The notes: generated from the letters alone by a model not told the origin. 64,000 nt of DNA from Pseudomonas fluorescens (GCA_902825215.1 LR782234.1:1736001-1800000), one strand, 5' to 3'; counted from the first letter of the stretch, positions 1 through 9,189 are shown. Numbers and translations: made by a program.

Positions 1-1554
1 GGCTATGACGAACTGCGCACCAGCCTCAACAGCATCAAGATGGCTGGCTTCGTCGAGAAGCTGACCTTCACCGGTACCGGTGATTTCAAGGCTTACGGCA
101 GTGACACCGACAACGAGATCATCGCGGGTGCCGGTAACGACTGGCTGTGGGGTGGTGATGGTGCCGATCATTTTGTCGGGGGGGACGGTTACGACACCGT
201 CAGCTACAGCGACAGCCTTGAAGGGGTGCGAGTCGAAGACTTCGCCAACTACGACGGCCTGACCATCGCCTATGGCGATATTTTCACCGGCATCGAAGCG
301 CTTCAGGGCTCGGGCTTCGATGATGTGATTTATCGTCACAAGGACTCGATGAGTATCGATGGTGCGCAGGGCTACGACACTGTGAATTACCGCTACGCCT
401 TCGACGTGGCCAATGTCGTGATCGGCAATGGCAGCAACCTTGCAGGTGACACGCTGCTCAACGTGGAAGAGGTTATCGGTACCTCAGGCGCCGATCGTTT
501 TGTCGTCAACGCCAGTGGTGTGAAGGTGGCTGGCGGTATCGGTGATGACGTTTATACGATCAACAGCACCGGCGTGACTGTCGAAGAAGACGACAGCTTC
601 ATGGGCGGTACCGATCATGTGTACACCAGCCTCTCCGAGTTGAAGCTGAGTGCGTTCGTTGAGCGGTTGACCTATACCGGCAGCAGCGATTTCACCGGTT
701 ACGGCAATGACGAGAACAATACGATAGTTTCCGGGGCCGGGAACGATGTGCTGCTGGGCGGGGCGGGGGCCGATAACTTTGAAGGTGGCGCCGGTATCGA
801 CATCGTCAGCTATGACGACAGCGCTGAAGGCTTGAGCGCCTCGCTGAATTGGGGGGCGCAGAGCGGTATCGCCTTCCATGACGTCTACATCGACATCGAA
901 GGCCTGCGCGGCAGCCAGTTCAATGATGTCCTGGAGGGTGAGTGGGGCGACAACGTCCTTGAAGGCGGTGGTGGTGACGACCAGATTCAGGGTGGCGATG
1001 GCAACGACCATATCTACGGTGGTCTGGCATCCGGTCTCGATGCAGCCGGGCAGTCCGACACCTTGTTCGGTGGCTTGGGCGATGACGTCATCATCGCTGC
1101 GCGCGACGGTCTGTTTACCTGGGTCAGTGGCGATGAAGGCAATGACTACATTACCCTTGGACGAGGCGTGGCCTATGGTGGGCAGGGGAATGACGTGTTG
1201 ATCTTCAACGGCACCGGCCCGTCGAGCGTGGGCGGCAGCGGGTTTGGCGAGCAGGGCGATGATACCTATGTGGTGAACACGTCTGCGTTGGTGACGATCA
1301 AGGATGAAGGGCTGGATGCCAATGACACGCTGATTCTGAACACGATCGCTGACGCCAGTCAGTTGAGCGTGACCCGTGTAGGCGATGACGTTTATCTGCA
1401 CAGTGCCAATGACGGTAGCAGTGGCGTGCCGGACAGTGGTGTGCGGCTGGTGGACTGGTATGCGGGGTTTGCGACTATCGAGCATGTTCAGACGGCTGAT
1501 GGTCAGGTCTTTGAACTGCCTGCGGGTGGTGATGGGTTTGCCATGTTCGGGTAG
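1..1554 (+). CDS. RTX-type calcium-binding repeat protein, 3' part
   Basis: The reading frame is open from base 1, so the 5' end lies outside the window; 517 codons are visible. The protein is acidic and rich in G and D, with clusters of GGxGxD nonapeptides (GGDGADHF, GGAGADNF, GGGGDDQIQGGDGND) that form calcium-binding beta-rolls in hemolysin-type proteins. A longer unit recurs at visible residues about 2-60 and 205-262 (TSL-S-K-A-FVE-LT-TG--DF). Proteins of this kind are usually exported by a type I system through an uncleaved C-terminal signal; the last residues (ELPAGGDGFAMFG) are compatible but not diagnostic. No ABC exporter is visible here. The family is clear; the function (adhesin, enzyme or surface protein) cannot be told from this fragment. 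Confidence 0.85.
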   Translation, partial: GYDELRTSLNSIKMAGFVEKLTFTGTGDFKAYGSDTDNEIIAGAGNDWLWGGDGADHFVGGDGYDTVSYSDSLEGVRVEDFANYDGLTIAYGDIFTGIEALQGSGFDDVIYRHKDSMSIDGAQGYDTVNYRYAFDVANVVIGNGSNLAGDTLLNVEEVIGTSGADRFVVNASGVKVAGGIGDDVYTINSTGVTVEEDDSFMGGTDHVYTSLSELKLSAFVERLTYTGSSDFTGYGNDENNTIVSGAGNDVLLGGAGADNFEGGAGIDIVSYDDSAEGLSASLNWGAQSGIAFHDVYIDIEGLRGSQFNDVLEGEWGDNVLEGGGGDDQIQGGDGNDHIYGGLASGLDAAGQSDTLFGGLGDDVIIAARDGLFTWVSGDEGNDYITLGRGVAYGGQGNDVLIFNGTGPSSVGGSGFGEQGDDTYVVNTSALVTIKDEGLDANDTLILNTIADASQLSVTRVGDDVYLHSANDGSSGVPDSGVRLVDWYAGFATIEHVQTADGQVFELPAGGDGFAMFG

Positions 1555-1576
1555 TTGTCGGGGGCTTTGAGAAGGA

Positions 1577-1607
1577 GGGACGAATCTTTGGGTTCGTCCC
1601 TTTTTTT
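1577..1607 (+). terminator. Rho-independent terminator of the RTX gene
   Basis: Perfect 8-bp stem GGGACGAA / TTCGTCCC around an 8-nt loop, followed directly by seven T residues, 22 bases after the stop codon. Confidence 0.9.
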
Positions 1608-1610
1608 GTT

Positions 1611-2028
1611 TTGGCCTTGGCGGCCTCTGGGCCGACCAGGCTCTTGGTGTTTTGGGTGAATATCCGTTGCTTCGGGTGTGGCTTATGGCGGTTTCGCCCT
1701 TACGGCGAGTCACCTTTTTCAAACGCCAAAAAGGTAACCCAAAACGCTTGCTCCTGCGTTCGGCCCTCGCAGGCTCGGGTCCCTTCGCTCCGGGATCGAT
1801 CCGGGCGCAGCGGCTACGGTTTGCTGCGCTGACCTACGTCCGCTGTGTCTGGCTACGCCAGACGGTCGCTGCGCTCCCACGCCCGGATCAATCCCTCCAC
1901 TCAGCCTTCCGATGTCGCCGGTGACGCAAGATCAAGAGCACTCGAGCTGGCGCTCATTGTTGAGTGGTGAAAAGCGTCGCATGGCTTTTGATTTGTGGTG
2001 TGGCTGCCCCTCACCCCAGCCCTCTCCC
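1611..2028. repeat. Non-coding intergenic repeat DNA left of the IS
   Basis: About 420 bases with no credible gene. The stretch 1690-1900 (GGCGGTTTCGCCCTTACGGCG, then AACGCCAAAAAGGTAACCC) looks like a dispersed Pseudomonas intergenic repeat; its open frames in several phases lack ribosome binding sites and look like artefacts. At 2009-2028 lies the left arm of a CCTCACCC-AGCCCTCTCCC palindrome that the insertion sequence interrupts. Assignment as a dispersed repeat rests on recollection of similar sequences, not on a search. Confidence 0.5.
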
Positions 2029-2076
2029 TGTATGTACCGGACACATGGTGGACAGGTGTTCGGAGACATGGTGGAC
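2029..2076 (+). repeat. IS left inverted repeat (IRL)
   Basis: 48-base terminal repeat; differs from the complement of 3266-3313 at four positions only. Preceded by the CTCCC target duplicate. Confidence 0.92.
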
Positions 2077-2118
2077 ACTTTTTAATAGGCACATTGCTCA
2101 TCATCAAGGAGATGACCT

Positions 2119-3261
2119 GTGTCCTGGCAAGAGGCATCCACCATGCAACTTCGTACAGAGTTTGTGCATTTGGCTCGGCAAGAAGGAGCGAATGTTCGGC
2201 AGCTTTGCCGTCGATTCAATATCAGCCCAAGTACTGCCTACAAATGGCTCAACAGGTTTGAAATATCAGGTGTAGAGGGGTTGCACGATCAGTCCCGTCG
2301 ACCGAAAACATCACCGAAACGTTGTGCTGATGAGGTTGAGCAGCAGATTCTGACCATGAGTCAGCAATACGACGCCTGGGGTGCCCGCAAGCTCAAGCGC
2401 GTGCTGGAAGATGAAGGCGCTGTGATGCCCTCTGTCAGCACTGTGCATGCGGTTTTGCAGCGTCATTCGCGTGTTGATCCAAAGGCTACCGAGATCAAAC
2501 CATTTATCCGCTTTGAGCACGAAGCGCCTAACGATCTATGGCAGATCGACTTCAAGGGACATTTCAGTCTGAGCCACGGACGCTGCCATCCATTCACAAT
2601 ACTGGACGACCACTCACGCTTTTCGCTGTGCATTGCCGCATGTGCCAATGAGCAGCGCCAAACTGTACAAGACCATCTAATCCGGACGTTTCGACGCTAC
2701 GGTCTGCCGTTGCGCATGACGATGGACAACGGCTCGCCATGGGGCGATCAGACTGGCGTTTATACTGCGCTGGAAGTCTGGCTGATGAGCCAAGGCATTA
2801 AGGTCGGTCACTCCCGGCCTTATCATCCGCAGACTCAGGGAAAACTGGAGCGCTTCCACCGCAGCCTGAAAAATGAAGTCCTGCAAGGCCGGTTTTTCAC
2901 CGATCTCGACGACGCACAACGGGCGTTTGATACCTGGCGCGACATCTACAACCAGAAACGCCCTCATCAGGCGCTGGGCATGGCGGTGCCGGCGGCTCGT
3001 TACAGTGGCAGCCCACGGGAATATCAGGAGCGACCGGCGGAACCGGAGTACAACGACGCAGATGTGGTCAGGAAGGTACAGGTGGGAGGCGAAATCTTCT
3101 GGAGGAATCGGGAATACAAGATCGGAAAGGCTTTTTATGGCAGGTGCATAGCGATCAGGGAGACGACGGAGGACGGCATCCACGATGTCTACTGGAGTGG
3201 ACATCGTATCGCCCGAATCGACTTGAACTTGCAGATCGTGACGGCAGGTAAGAAGATCTAA
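2119..3261 (+). CDS. IS481-family transposase
   Basis: 380 residues. The N-terminus (about 10-60) is a helix-turn-helix of the insQ/leucine-zipper HTH type (LCRRFNISPSTAYKWLNRF). The C-terminal two thirds is an rve integrase core with the DDE triad visible in QIDFKGHF, TMDNGSPWG and TQGKLERFHRSLKNE. GTG at 2119 is preferred over ATG 2143 because AAGGAG lies 7 bases upstream (2106-2111) and family members begin similarly (M-x-W-x-E). No frameshift is present, so the enzyme should be functional. It acts on the element's own ends. Confidence 0.95.
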   Translation: MSWQEASTMQLRTEFVHLARQEGANVRQLCRRFNISPSTAYKWLNRFEISGVEGLHDQSRRPKTSPKRCADEVEQQILTMSQQYDAWGARKLKRVLEDEGAVMPSVSTVHAVLQRHSRVDPKATEIKPFIRFEHEAPNDLWQIDFKGHFSLSHGRCHPFTILDDHSRFSLCIAACANEQRQTVQDHLIRTFRRYGLPLRMTMDNGSPWGDQTGVYTALEVWLMSQGIKVGHSRPYHPQTQGKLERFHRSLKNEVLQGRFFTDLDDAQRAFDTWRDIYNQKRPHQALGMAVPAARYSGSPREYQERPAEPEYNDADVVRKVQVGGEIFWRNREYKIGKAFYGRCIAIRETTEDGIHDVYWSGHRIARIDLNLQIVTAGKKI

Positions 3262-3265
3262 AACC

Positions 3266-3313
3266 GTCCACTATGTCTCCGAACATGTGTCCACCATGTC
3301 TCCGGTACATACA
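3266..3313 (-). repeat. IS right inverted repeat (IRR)
   Basis: 48-base terminal repeat pairing with 2029-2076; begins five bases after the transposase stop codon and is followed by the CTCCC target duplicate. Confidence 0.92.
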
Positions 3314-3451
3314 CTCCCCGAGGAGAGGGAGCCGATTTGTGAGCTGTTCAAAACCTGAGTTCGACTCGGTATCTCAGTCGGCGTACCTCTCGCATCCACC
3401 TCGGTCAGTCCCCTCTCCCTCCGGGAGAGGGCTAGGGTGAGGGGCTTTTGA
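3314..3451. repeat. Palindromic intergenic element interrupted by the IS
   Basis: Contains the right half of the interrupted palindrome (GAGGAGAGGGAG) and, at about 3411-3451, a second one in opposite orientation (CCCTCTCC-CTCCG-GGAGAGGG followed by CTAGGGTGAGGGG). With the left arm before 2029 this makes a BIME-like head-to-head pair. The same CCCTCTCCC...GGGAGAGGG unit recurs at 39977-40011 and in the tandem repeat at 40121-40550. Confidence 0.7.
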
Positions 3452-3648
3452 TTTTTTGCTCCGGCTGGTGTTCCTCGTTGTCAATGATTTTGGAGCTGGC
3501 GCGTTTCCTGCAAGTCCCCCTCAAATCGCCATAAAACGAGCGCTCGCGGTTATTTCACCTGCGCCCGGAACGGCAAAAGGTGTCGCCGCGAGGCCCGCAA
3601 TGCTCAACAAAGCCATGCGCAGCCCGGTGAAGAACAAGAGGGGAGACG
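3452..3648. other. Upstream region of the glycosylation island
   Basis: No gene seen. The only recognisable site is the sigma-54-like promoter at 3497-3512. The GGGGAG ribosome binding site of rfbF lies at 3640-3645. Confidence 0.5.
3497..3512 (+). promoter_or_regulatory. Candidate sigma-54 (-24/-12) promoter of the glycosylation island
   Basis: TGGCGCG-TTTC-CTGCA matches the consensus TGGCACG-N4-TTGCW at 10 of 12 fixed positions, with the essential GG and GC at correct spacing. It lies 136 nt upstream of rfbF, the first gene of a long run of overlapping genes. In Pseudomonas such promoters in flagellar loci are activated by FleQ. This is a sequence match only. Confidence 0.6.
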
Positions 3649-4422
3649 ATGAAGGCAGTAATTTTGGCGGGTGGCCTCGGTACGCGCATCAGCGAAGAGT
3701 CGCACCTCAAGCCCAAGCCGATGATCGAGATCGGCGGCAAGCCAATTCTCTGGCACATCATGAAGCAGTATTCCGCCCATGGAATCCACGACTTCGTCAT
3801 TTGCCTGGGCTACAAGGGTTATGCGATCAAGGACTTCTTCGCCAATTACTTCCTGCATACCTCCGACGTCACCTTCAACATGCGCGAAAACCGCATGGAC
3901 GTGCACCAGAACTACAGCGAGCCGTGGAGCGTTACCCTGATCGACACCGGTGAGGAAACCATGACCGGCGGCCGTCTGTTGCGCGCCGGCCGTTATCTGC
4001 AGGATGAAGAGGCGTTCTGCTTCACCTACGGCGATGGCGTTTCCGATATCAACATTGCTCAACTGGTCGACTACCACAAAGCCCACGGGCGTCTGGCGAC
4101 CGTCACTGCCGTGCAGCCGCCGGGCCGTTACGGCGCCCTTGAGCGTCAAGGCGATCAAGTGCTGGGCTTCACCGAAAAACCGCGCGGCGATGGCGGCTGG
4201 ATCAACGGCGGCTTCTTCGTGCTTTCGCCTAAGGTGCTGCCATACATCGCCGATGACGCCACCACCTGGGAAGCCGAGCCGTTGGCGCGTCTGGCTGCGG
4301 ACGAACAGTTGAAAGCCTTCGAACACGAAGGTTTCTGGCACCCGATGGACACCCTGCGCGACAAGAATCATCTCGAAGCACTGTGGCAGAGCGGGGAGGC
4401 CCCATGGAAGCAATGGGCCTGA
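3649..4422 (+). CDS. rfbF: Glucose-1-phosphate cytidylyltransferase
   Basis: 257 residues, the usual length. Makes CDP-glucose from CTP and glucose 1-phosphate in the cytoplasm. The N-terminal nucleotidyltransferase signature ([15 protein letters not shown]) and the following [18 protein letters not shown] are diagnostic of RfbF, as are [10 protein letters not shown] and [10 protein letters not shown]. The ATG follows GGGGAG by three bases. The next gene starts inside its 3' end (4404), so the two are translationally coupled. First enzyme of the CDP-sugar branch of this glycosylation island. Confidence 0.96.
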   Translation: MKAVILAGGLGTRISEESHLKPKPMIEIGGKPILWHIMKQYSAHGIHDFVICLGYKGYAIKDFFANYFLHTSDVTFNMRENRMDVHQNYSEPWSVTLIDTGEETMTGGRLLRAGRYLQDEEAFCFTYGDGVSDINIAQLVDYHKAHGRLATVTAVQPPGRYGALERQGDQVLGFTEKPRGDGGWINGGFFVLSPKVLPYIADDATTWEAEPLARLAADEQLKAFEHEGFWHPMDTLRDKNHLEALWQSGEAPWKQWA

Positions 4423-5486
4423 GTGCGGATTTCTGGCGCGGCAAACGCGTTCTCGTCACCGGACACACCGGCTTCAAAGGCAGCTGGCTGACCCTGTGGC
4501 TGCAAAGCCTCGGCGCGCAAGTCAGCGGCTTTTCGCTGGACCCGTCGACCGAGCCGAGCCTGTTCGAACTAGCGCGGGTCAGCGAGGGTATCAACGATCA
4601 GCGCGGCGACCTGCGTGATCTCGGCGCCTTGCTGGAAATCATTGCCGACACCGAGCCGGAGATAGTTCTGCATCTGGCCGCGCAGCCATTGGTGCGTGAA
4701 GGCTATCGCGATCCACTCGGCACTTATTCCAGCAATGTCATGGGCACGCTGAACCTGCTCGAAGCGATTCGTCAGATCGGTGGCGTGCGCGCCTGCGTGC
4801 TGGTGACCACCGACAAGGTCTACGCCAACAAAGAATGGCTGTGGCCGTACCGTGAAGACGAAGCCCTCGGTGGCCACGACCCGTACAGCAGCAGCAAGGC
4901 TTGTTGCGAGCTGTTGGCGCAGTCCTATGCCGCGTCGTTTTTCCCGGCGGACAAACATGCCGAGCACGGTCTGGCCTTGGCTACCGCACGCGCTGGCAAC
5001 GTGCTGGGCGGTGGTGATTTTGCCCCGGAGCGCCTGATTCCCGACGTACTCAAAGCCTGGAGCGCAGACGAGCCGGTGACCCTGCGTTACCCGCAAGCGG
5101 TGCGCCCATGGCAGCACGCCCTTGAACCGCTGGCCGGTTACCTGCAGTTGGCCGCAGGTCTTTATGAGCAAGGCCCGGAGTACGCCGGCGCATGGAACTT
5201 CGGCCCCGGTGAGGCGGACATGTGCAGCGTCGGCGAAGTCGTAGAATTGCTCGCCAGCCGCTGGCCGCAGGCACCTGGTTTGCGCATCGAAAAAAGCGAA
5301 CTGCATGAAGCCGGCCTGCTGCGTCTGGACAGCAGTCGCGCCCGCCAGTTGCTCGGCTGGCAGCCACGCTGGACCTTGCAGCAATGCCTGGCCCAGACCC
5401 TCGACTGGCATCTGGCGTGGCAGAACGGCGATGACATGCGCGCCGTCACCCTTGGGCAACTGAACCTGTACCGAGGCGCGCTGTGA
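4404..5486 (+). CDS. rfbG: CDP-glucose 4,6-dehydratase
   Basis: 360 residues. Converts CDP-glucose to CDP-4-keto-6-deoxyglucose with bound NAD. Short-chain dehydrogenase of the extended type: [19 protein letters not shown] is the Rossmann glycine motif, TTDKVYAN and YSSSK hold the catalytic residues. ATG 4404 is chosen over the GTG at 4383 because GGGGAGG ends four bases before it. Overlaps rfbF by 19 bases and the next gene by 4. No RfbH-type 3-dehydratase follows, so the product is probably not channelled to a 3,6-dideoxy sugar. Confidence 0.95.
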   Translation: MEAMGLSADFWRGKRVLVTGHTGFKGSWLTLWLQSLGAQVSGFSLDPSTEPSLFELARVSEGINDQRGDLRDLGALLEIIADTEPEIVLHLAAQPLVREGYRDPLGTYSSNVMGTLNLLEAIRQIGGVRACVLVTTDKVYANKEWLWPYREDEALGGHDPYSSSKACCELLAQSYAASFFPADKHAEHGLALATARAGNVLGGGDFAPERLIPDVLKAWSADEPVTLRYPQAVRPWQHALEPLAGYLQLAAGLYEQGPEYAGAWNFGPGEADMCSVGEVVELLASRWPQAPGLRIEKSELHEAGLLRLDSSRARQLLGWQPRWTLQQCLAQTLDWHLAWQNGDDMRAVTLGQLNLYRGAL

Positions 5487-6043
5487 GCGAGTTCTCCCTG
5501 AAGGCGTTGCCATTGGCCGGGCTGTTCAGCGTCCAGCACAAGCGCTTCGAAGATCAGCGCGGGCACTTCGCCCGGTTGTTCTGCGAGGGCAGTCTGAGTG
5601 CGTTCGGCAGTGCGTTCCACATCCGCCAGATCAATCATTCCTGCACGCGCGAGCAGGGCAGTGTGCGTGGGCTGCATTATCAGAATGCCAACGCTCCGGA
5701 AGCCAAACTGATCACTTGCCTGCGCGGTGAAATCTGGGATGTCGCGGTGGATCTGCGTCCTGACTCGGAAACCTTCTTGCAATGGCACGCCGAGCATCTC
5801 AAGGCTGGCGACGGTCGCAGCCTGCTGATCCCGGCTGGCTTCGCCCACGGCTTCCAGACCCTCAGCGAAGACGCCGAACTGCTTTACCTGCACAGCGCCG
5901 ATTACGCGCCGGAGCATGAAGGCGGACTGTCGGTAAACGATCCGCGGCTGGCGATTGCCTGGCCATTGCCTGTCAATAATTTGTCAGCGCGTGATTCCAG
6001 CCATCCCGCGCTCGATCAACACTTTGCTGGAGTGCGTCTATGA
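5483..6043 (+). CDS. RmlC-like dNDP-4-keto-6-deoxysugar 3,5-epimerase
   Basis: 186 residues, a single cupin domain of the dTDP-4-dehydrorhamnose 3,5-epimerase family. Family motifs are QINHS, RGLHYQ (base histidine) and the cupin signature IPAGFAHGF. It starts at GTG 5483, overlapping the rfbG stop codon (GTGA). Because it sits between CDP-sugar genes and no rmlABD are nearby, its substrate is more likely the CDP-4-keto-6-deoxy sugar than a dTDP sugar; that is an inference. It could epimerise C-3, C-5 or both. Confidence 0.85.
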   Translation: MSEFSLKALPLAGLFSVQHKRFEDQRGHFARLFCEGSLSAFGSAFHIRQINHSCTREQGSVRGLHYQNANAPEAKLITCLRGEIWDVAVDLRPDSETFLQWHAEHLKAGDGRSLLIPAGFAHGFQTLSEDAELLYLHSADYAPEHEGGLSVNDPRLAIAWPLPVNNLSARDSSHPALDQHFAGVRL

Positions 6044-7266
6044 ACTGCCGTGGGTGCGCTGCACCGCTGAGCCTGCCGCTGATCGACCTCGGTACCTCGC
6101 CACCGTCCAACGCCTATGTACATGCCGATCGCCTGGAACAGGCTGAGCAATGGGTGCCGCTCAAGGTCGCGGTATGTCAGCAATGCTGGCTGGTACAGAC
6201 CGAGGATTACACCCGCGCCGACAGCCTGTTCGACGCCGAGTACGCCTATTTCAGTTCGTTCTCCAGCACCTGGCTGGCCCACGCCGAACGCTATGTCGCC
6301 GAGATGGTCGAGCGCTTCGGCCTCAACGCTGACAGCCGCGTAGTCGAAGTCGCCGCCAACGACGGCTATTTGTTGCAATACGTCGCCGCGCGCGGCATTG
6401 CCTGCCTGGGCGTCGAGCCAACCCGCAGCACCGCGCAGGCGGCACGCGAGAAGGGCCTGGAGATTCGTGAGCTGTTCTTCGGTCGCGACACCGCCGCGCA
6501 GCTGCAAAGCGAAGGCTGGGGCGCCGACCTCATGGCGGCCAACAACGTGCTTGCCCATGTGCCGGATATCAACGATTTCCTCGGCGGATTTGCCACGTTG
6601 CTCAAGCCGGGCGGCGTCGCCACCTTCGAATTTCCGCAACTGCTGACGCTGATGGCCGGTGCGCAGTTCGACACGCTGTATCACGAGCACTATTCCTACC
6701 TGTCGCTGACCGCCGTGCAGATGTTGTGCGAGCGCAATGGCCTGGAAGTTTTCGACGTCAGCCAGTTGAGCACTCATGGCGGCTCGCTGCGGGTGTTCGT
6801 GCAGCGCAAGGATGGCGAACGCCGGGCGGTACAACCGGCCGTTCAGCAACAATTGCAAGCCGAACTCGATGCCGGGGTGAAAACCGCTGAGTACTACGCG
6901 ACGCTCGCGCCCGCCGCTGAACGCATCAAACATGAACTGCTGCGCTTTCTGTTACAGGCCAAGGCCGATGGCAAGCGGGTGGTCGGTTACGGCGCGGCGG
7001 CCAAGGGCAATACCTTGCTCAACTACGCCGGGGTCAAGCCGGACCTGCTCGCCTGGGTCGCGGACGCCAACCCGCACAAACAGGGCAAATTCCTGCCGGG
7101 CAGCCGCATTCCGATCGTGGCGCCTACGCAGATCGATATCGATAAGCCGGATTACGTGCTGGTGCTGCCGTGGAACCTGCTGCATGAAGTCAGTCAGCAA
7201 CTGGCGCAGGTGCGTCAGTGGGACGGGCACTTCGTGATCGCCGTGCCTGAGTTGAAAGTGCTGTGA
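6040..7266 (+). CDS. NDP-sugar C-methyltransferase (Methyltransf_13/14 type)
   Basis: 408 residues with the three-part layout of deoxysugar C-3 methyltransferases such as TylC3 and NovU. The N-terminal zinc-ribbon-like segment has Cys pairs (CRGC at 3-6, CQQC at 46-49) and LGTSPPSNAY. A SAM-binding domain follows (VVEVAANDGYLLQY, LGVEPT). The C-terminal Methyltransf_14 domain contains VVGYGAAAKGNTLLNY. Such enzymes add a methyl at C-3 of 4-keto-6-deoxy sugars after C-3 epimerisation, which fits the neighbours. Overlaps both flanking genes by 4 bases. Confidence 0.88.
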   Translation: MNCRGCAAPLSLPLIDLGTSPPSNAYVHADRLEQAEQWVPLKVAVCQQCWLVQTEDYTRADSLFDAEYAYFSSFSSTWLAHAERYVAEMVERFGLNADSRVVEVAANDGYLLQYVAARGIACLGVEPTRSTAQAAREKGLEIRELFFGRDTAAQLQSEGWGADLMAANNVLAHVPDINDFLGGFATLLKPGGVATFEFPQLLTLMAGAQFDTLYHEHYSYLSLTAVQMLCERNGLEVFDVSQLSTHGGSLRVFVQRKDGERRAVQPAVQQQLQAELDAGVKTAEYYATLAPAAERIKHELLRFLLQAKADGKRVVGYGAAAKGNTLLNYAGVKPDLLAWVADANPHKQGKFLPGSRIPIVAPTQIDIDKPDYVLVLPWNLLHEVSQQLAQVRQWDGHFVIAVPELKVL

Positions 7267-8114
7267 AGGTTTTGGTCACGGGCGCCACGGGTTTTGTCGG
7301 TCGGCATCTGGTTGCCGCGTTGCTGGCACGCGGCTGCGAAGTACGCGCGGTGGCGCGCAATGCGCAAACCGCGCAAGGCATGCCGTGGATCAACGACGTC
7401 GAGTTCATTGCCGCGGATATTCATGCTGCTGACCTTGATGTCGGCGCGTTGACCGCTGGCATCGATGCCCTGGCGCATCTGGCCTGGCCGGGTTTGCCGA
7501 ACTATCGGGCGCTGTTTCATTTCGAGCACAACCTGATGGCCGATTATCGCTTTATCAAAAGCGCGGTCGAGGCCGGCGTAAAGCAGGTGCTGGTCACCGG
7601 TACCTGCTTCGAATATGGCATGCAAAGCGGCCCGCTCAGTGAAACAACCGAGCCACGCCCGAGTAATCCGTACGGTCTGGCCAAACATACGCTGCACCTG
7701 TTTCTGCAGAGTCTGCAGCAGGAACGGCCGTTCACCCTGCAATGGGCGCGGTTGTTCTATCTGCACGGCGAAGGGCAGAACCCCAACAGCCTGCTCGCGG
7801 CGCTGGACCGGGCGATCGATGCCGGTGATGCGTCATTCAACATGTCGGCCGGTGAGCAGTTGCGCGATTTTCTGCCGATTGAAAACGCGGCCGGTTACCT
7901 CGCCGCGATCCTGCAAAAACACGATTTCAATGGCGTAATCAATTGCGCCAGTGGCCAAGCAGTGTCGGTGCGCTCGTTGGTTGAGCAGCGTCTGCGCGAA
8001 CGCGGCGCGACGATCCAATTGAACCTCGGCCATTACCCCTATCCGAGCCACGAACCGCTGGCGTTCTGGGCGGTGACCGAGCGCTTGCAACAGTTACTGG
8101 GAGAGCCGCAATGA
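7263..8114 (+). CDS. NAD(P)-dependent sugar epimerase / 4-ketoreductase
   Basis: 283 residues, extended short-chain dehydrogenase family. VLVTGATGFVGRHLVAALL is the cofactor motif and NPYGLAKHTLHLFL provides the YxxxK catalytic pair. It starts at GTG 7263 overlapping the previous stop. In this setting the most economical role is reduction of the 4-keto group of the C-methylated CDP-6-deoxy sugar, but a second epimerase or dehydratase role cannot be excluded. Confidence 0.8.
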   Translation: MKVLVTGATGFVGRHLVAALLARGCEVRAVARNAQTAQGMPWINDVEFIAADIHAADLDVGALTAGIDALAHLAWPGLPNYRALFHFEHNLMADYRFIKSAVEAGVKQVLVTGTCFEYGMQSGPLSETTEPRPSNPYGLAKHTLHLFLQSLQQERPFTLQWARLFYLHGEGQNPNSLLAALDRAIDAGDASFNMSAGEQLRDFLPIENAAGYLAAILQKHDFNGVINCASGQAVSVRSLVEQRLRERGATIQLNLGHYPYPSHEPLAFWAVTERLQQLLGEPQ

Positions 8115-9181
8115 GGCACGAGTTGTATCGGGTCACCGACCTGCCGGTGTTGCAGAACCGTACCTTCGCTGACGCAGCATCGGCGCAGGCGTCGGCGAGT
8201 GCCGACATGCTGTTGGTACAGGACGCGCGCAGCGGTCTGATCTTCAATGCTGCGTTCGATGCCGACAAGCTCAGCTACGACGCCGATTACCAGAACGAGC
8301 AGGCGCATTCCGGCCAGTTCCAGAAGCACTTGAATGACGTCGAAGGCATTATCGCCAGGCACTTCAAGGGCCAGGAACTGATCGAGGTCGGCTGCGGCAA
8401 GGGCTATTTCCTCGAACTGCTCAAGGGCCTGGGCTACTCGATCACCGGCATCGACCCGGCTTACGAAGGCGAAAATGCCGACGTGATCAAGGCGCCGTTT
8501 ACCCGCGGCCTGGGGCTGGCCGCCGATGCGATCGTTCTGCGCCATGTGCTGGAGCATATCCAGGACCCGGTGAGCTTCCTCGCCGTGATCGCCGAGGCCA
8601 ATCAGGGCGGGCAGATCTACATCGAAGTGCCGTGCTTCGACTGGATTCTCGAACACAAGGCCTGGTTCGACCTGTTCTATGAGCACGTCAATTACTTCCG
8701 CCTCGATGACCTGCGCCGTCTGTTCGGCACCGTCCATGAGGCTGGCCATCTGTTCGGTGGCCAATACCTGTACATCGTCGCTGACCTGGCGACGTTGCGC
8801 CTCGCCCCGGAACAACCGGTGCCGCGCCTGACGTTGCCGGATGGCTTCACCGCCAGCCTCGACCGCGCCGTGCAGATCATTCAATCCGCCCCCGAGCAGG
8901 GCTCGGCGATCTGGGGCGCTTCGTCCAAAGGCGTGATCTATTCGCTGTTCCTGCAACGTGCCGGGGTGGCGGTGGACCGCGTGGTCGATATCAACCCGGC
9001 CAAGCAGGGGCGTTATCTGCCGTTGAGCGGTGCGCGGGTGTCGTCGCCGCAAGAGGCGATGGATACGCTGCCCGAAGGCGCCAACCTGTTTGTGATGAAT
9101 TCCAATTACCTCGAAGAGATCAAGCGGATGACCGGTGGACGCTACGTCTATCACGCCGTCGACAGCGCTTCGTTCCAGTGA
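8111..9181 (+). CDS. Class I SAM methyltransferase with C-terminal Methyltransf_14-like domain
   Basis: 356 residues. Central SAM-binding motif (LIEVGCGKGYFLELLKGLG, ITGIDPAYEG) and LRHVLEHIQDP. The C-terminal part (AIWGASSKGVIYSLFLQRAG then DINPAKQGRYLPLSG) parallels the C-methyltransferase domain in the gene at 6040, so the island carries two enzymes of this architecture. This one lacks the Cys-pair N-terminal domain. Substrate unknown; a second C-methylation or a related modification of the same glycan is likely. ATGA overlap with the previous gene. Confidence 0.8.
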   Translation: MRHELYRVTDLPVLQNRTFADAASAQASASADMLLVQDARSGLIFNAAFDADKLSYDADYQNEQAHSGQFQKHLNDVEGIIARHFKGQELIEVGCGKGYFLELLKGLGYSITGIDPAYEGENADVIKAPFTRGLGLAADAIVLRHVLEHIQDPVSFLAVIAEANQGGQIYIEVPCFDWILEHKAWFDLFYEHVNYFRLDDLRRLFGTVHEAGHLFGGQYLYIVADLATLRLAPEQPVPRLTLPDGFTASLDRAVQIIQSAPEQGSAIWGASSKGVIYSLFLQRAGVAVDRVVDINPAKQGRYLPLSGARVSSPQEAMDTLPEGANLFVMNSNYLEEIKRMTGGRYVYHAVDSASFQ

Positions 9182-9189
9182 CCCTTGAG

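Larger units (their letters stand above)
2029..3313 (+). mobile_element. Complete IS481-family insertion sequence, 1285 bp
   Basis: Ends are 48-bp imperfect inverted repeats (2029-2076 and 3266-3313; 44 of 48 positions match) starting TGTATGTACCGGA and so having the TGT...ACA tips common in this family. Each end carries two internal copies of a GGAGACATGGTGGAC-like motif. The same 5 bases, CTCCC, flank the element on both sides (2024-2028 and 3314-3318), read as the target-site duplication. It carries one intact transposase gene and no passenger. The matched ends, intact frame and clean duplication suggest a recent, possibly still mobile insertion. Confidence 0.93.

Noticed and set aside
484..1722. 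412-residue frame on the - strand
   Set aside because: Antisense shadow of the RTX repeats, crossing the terminator at 1577.
1611..1924. Small frames between the RTX gene and the IS
   Set aside because: They lie in a dispersed non-coding repeat and have no translation signals.
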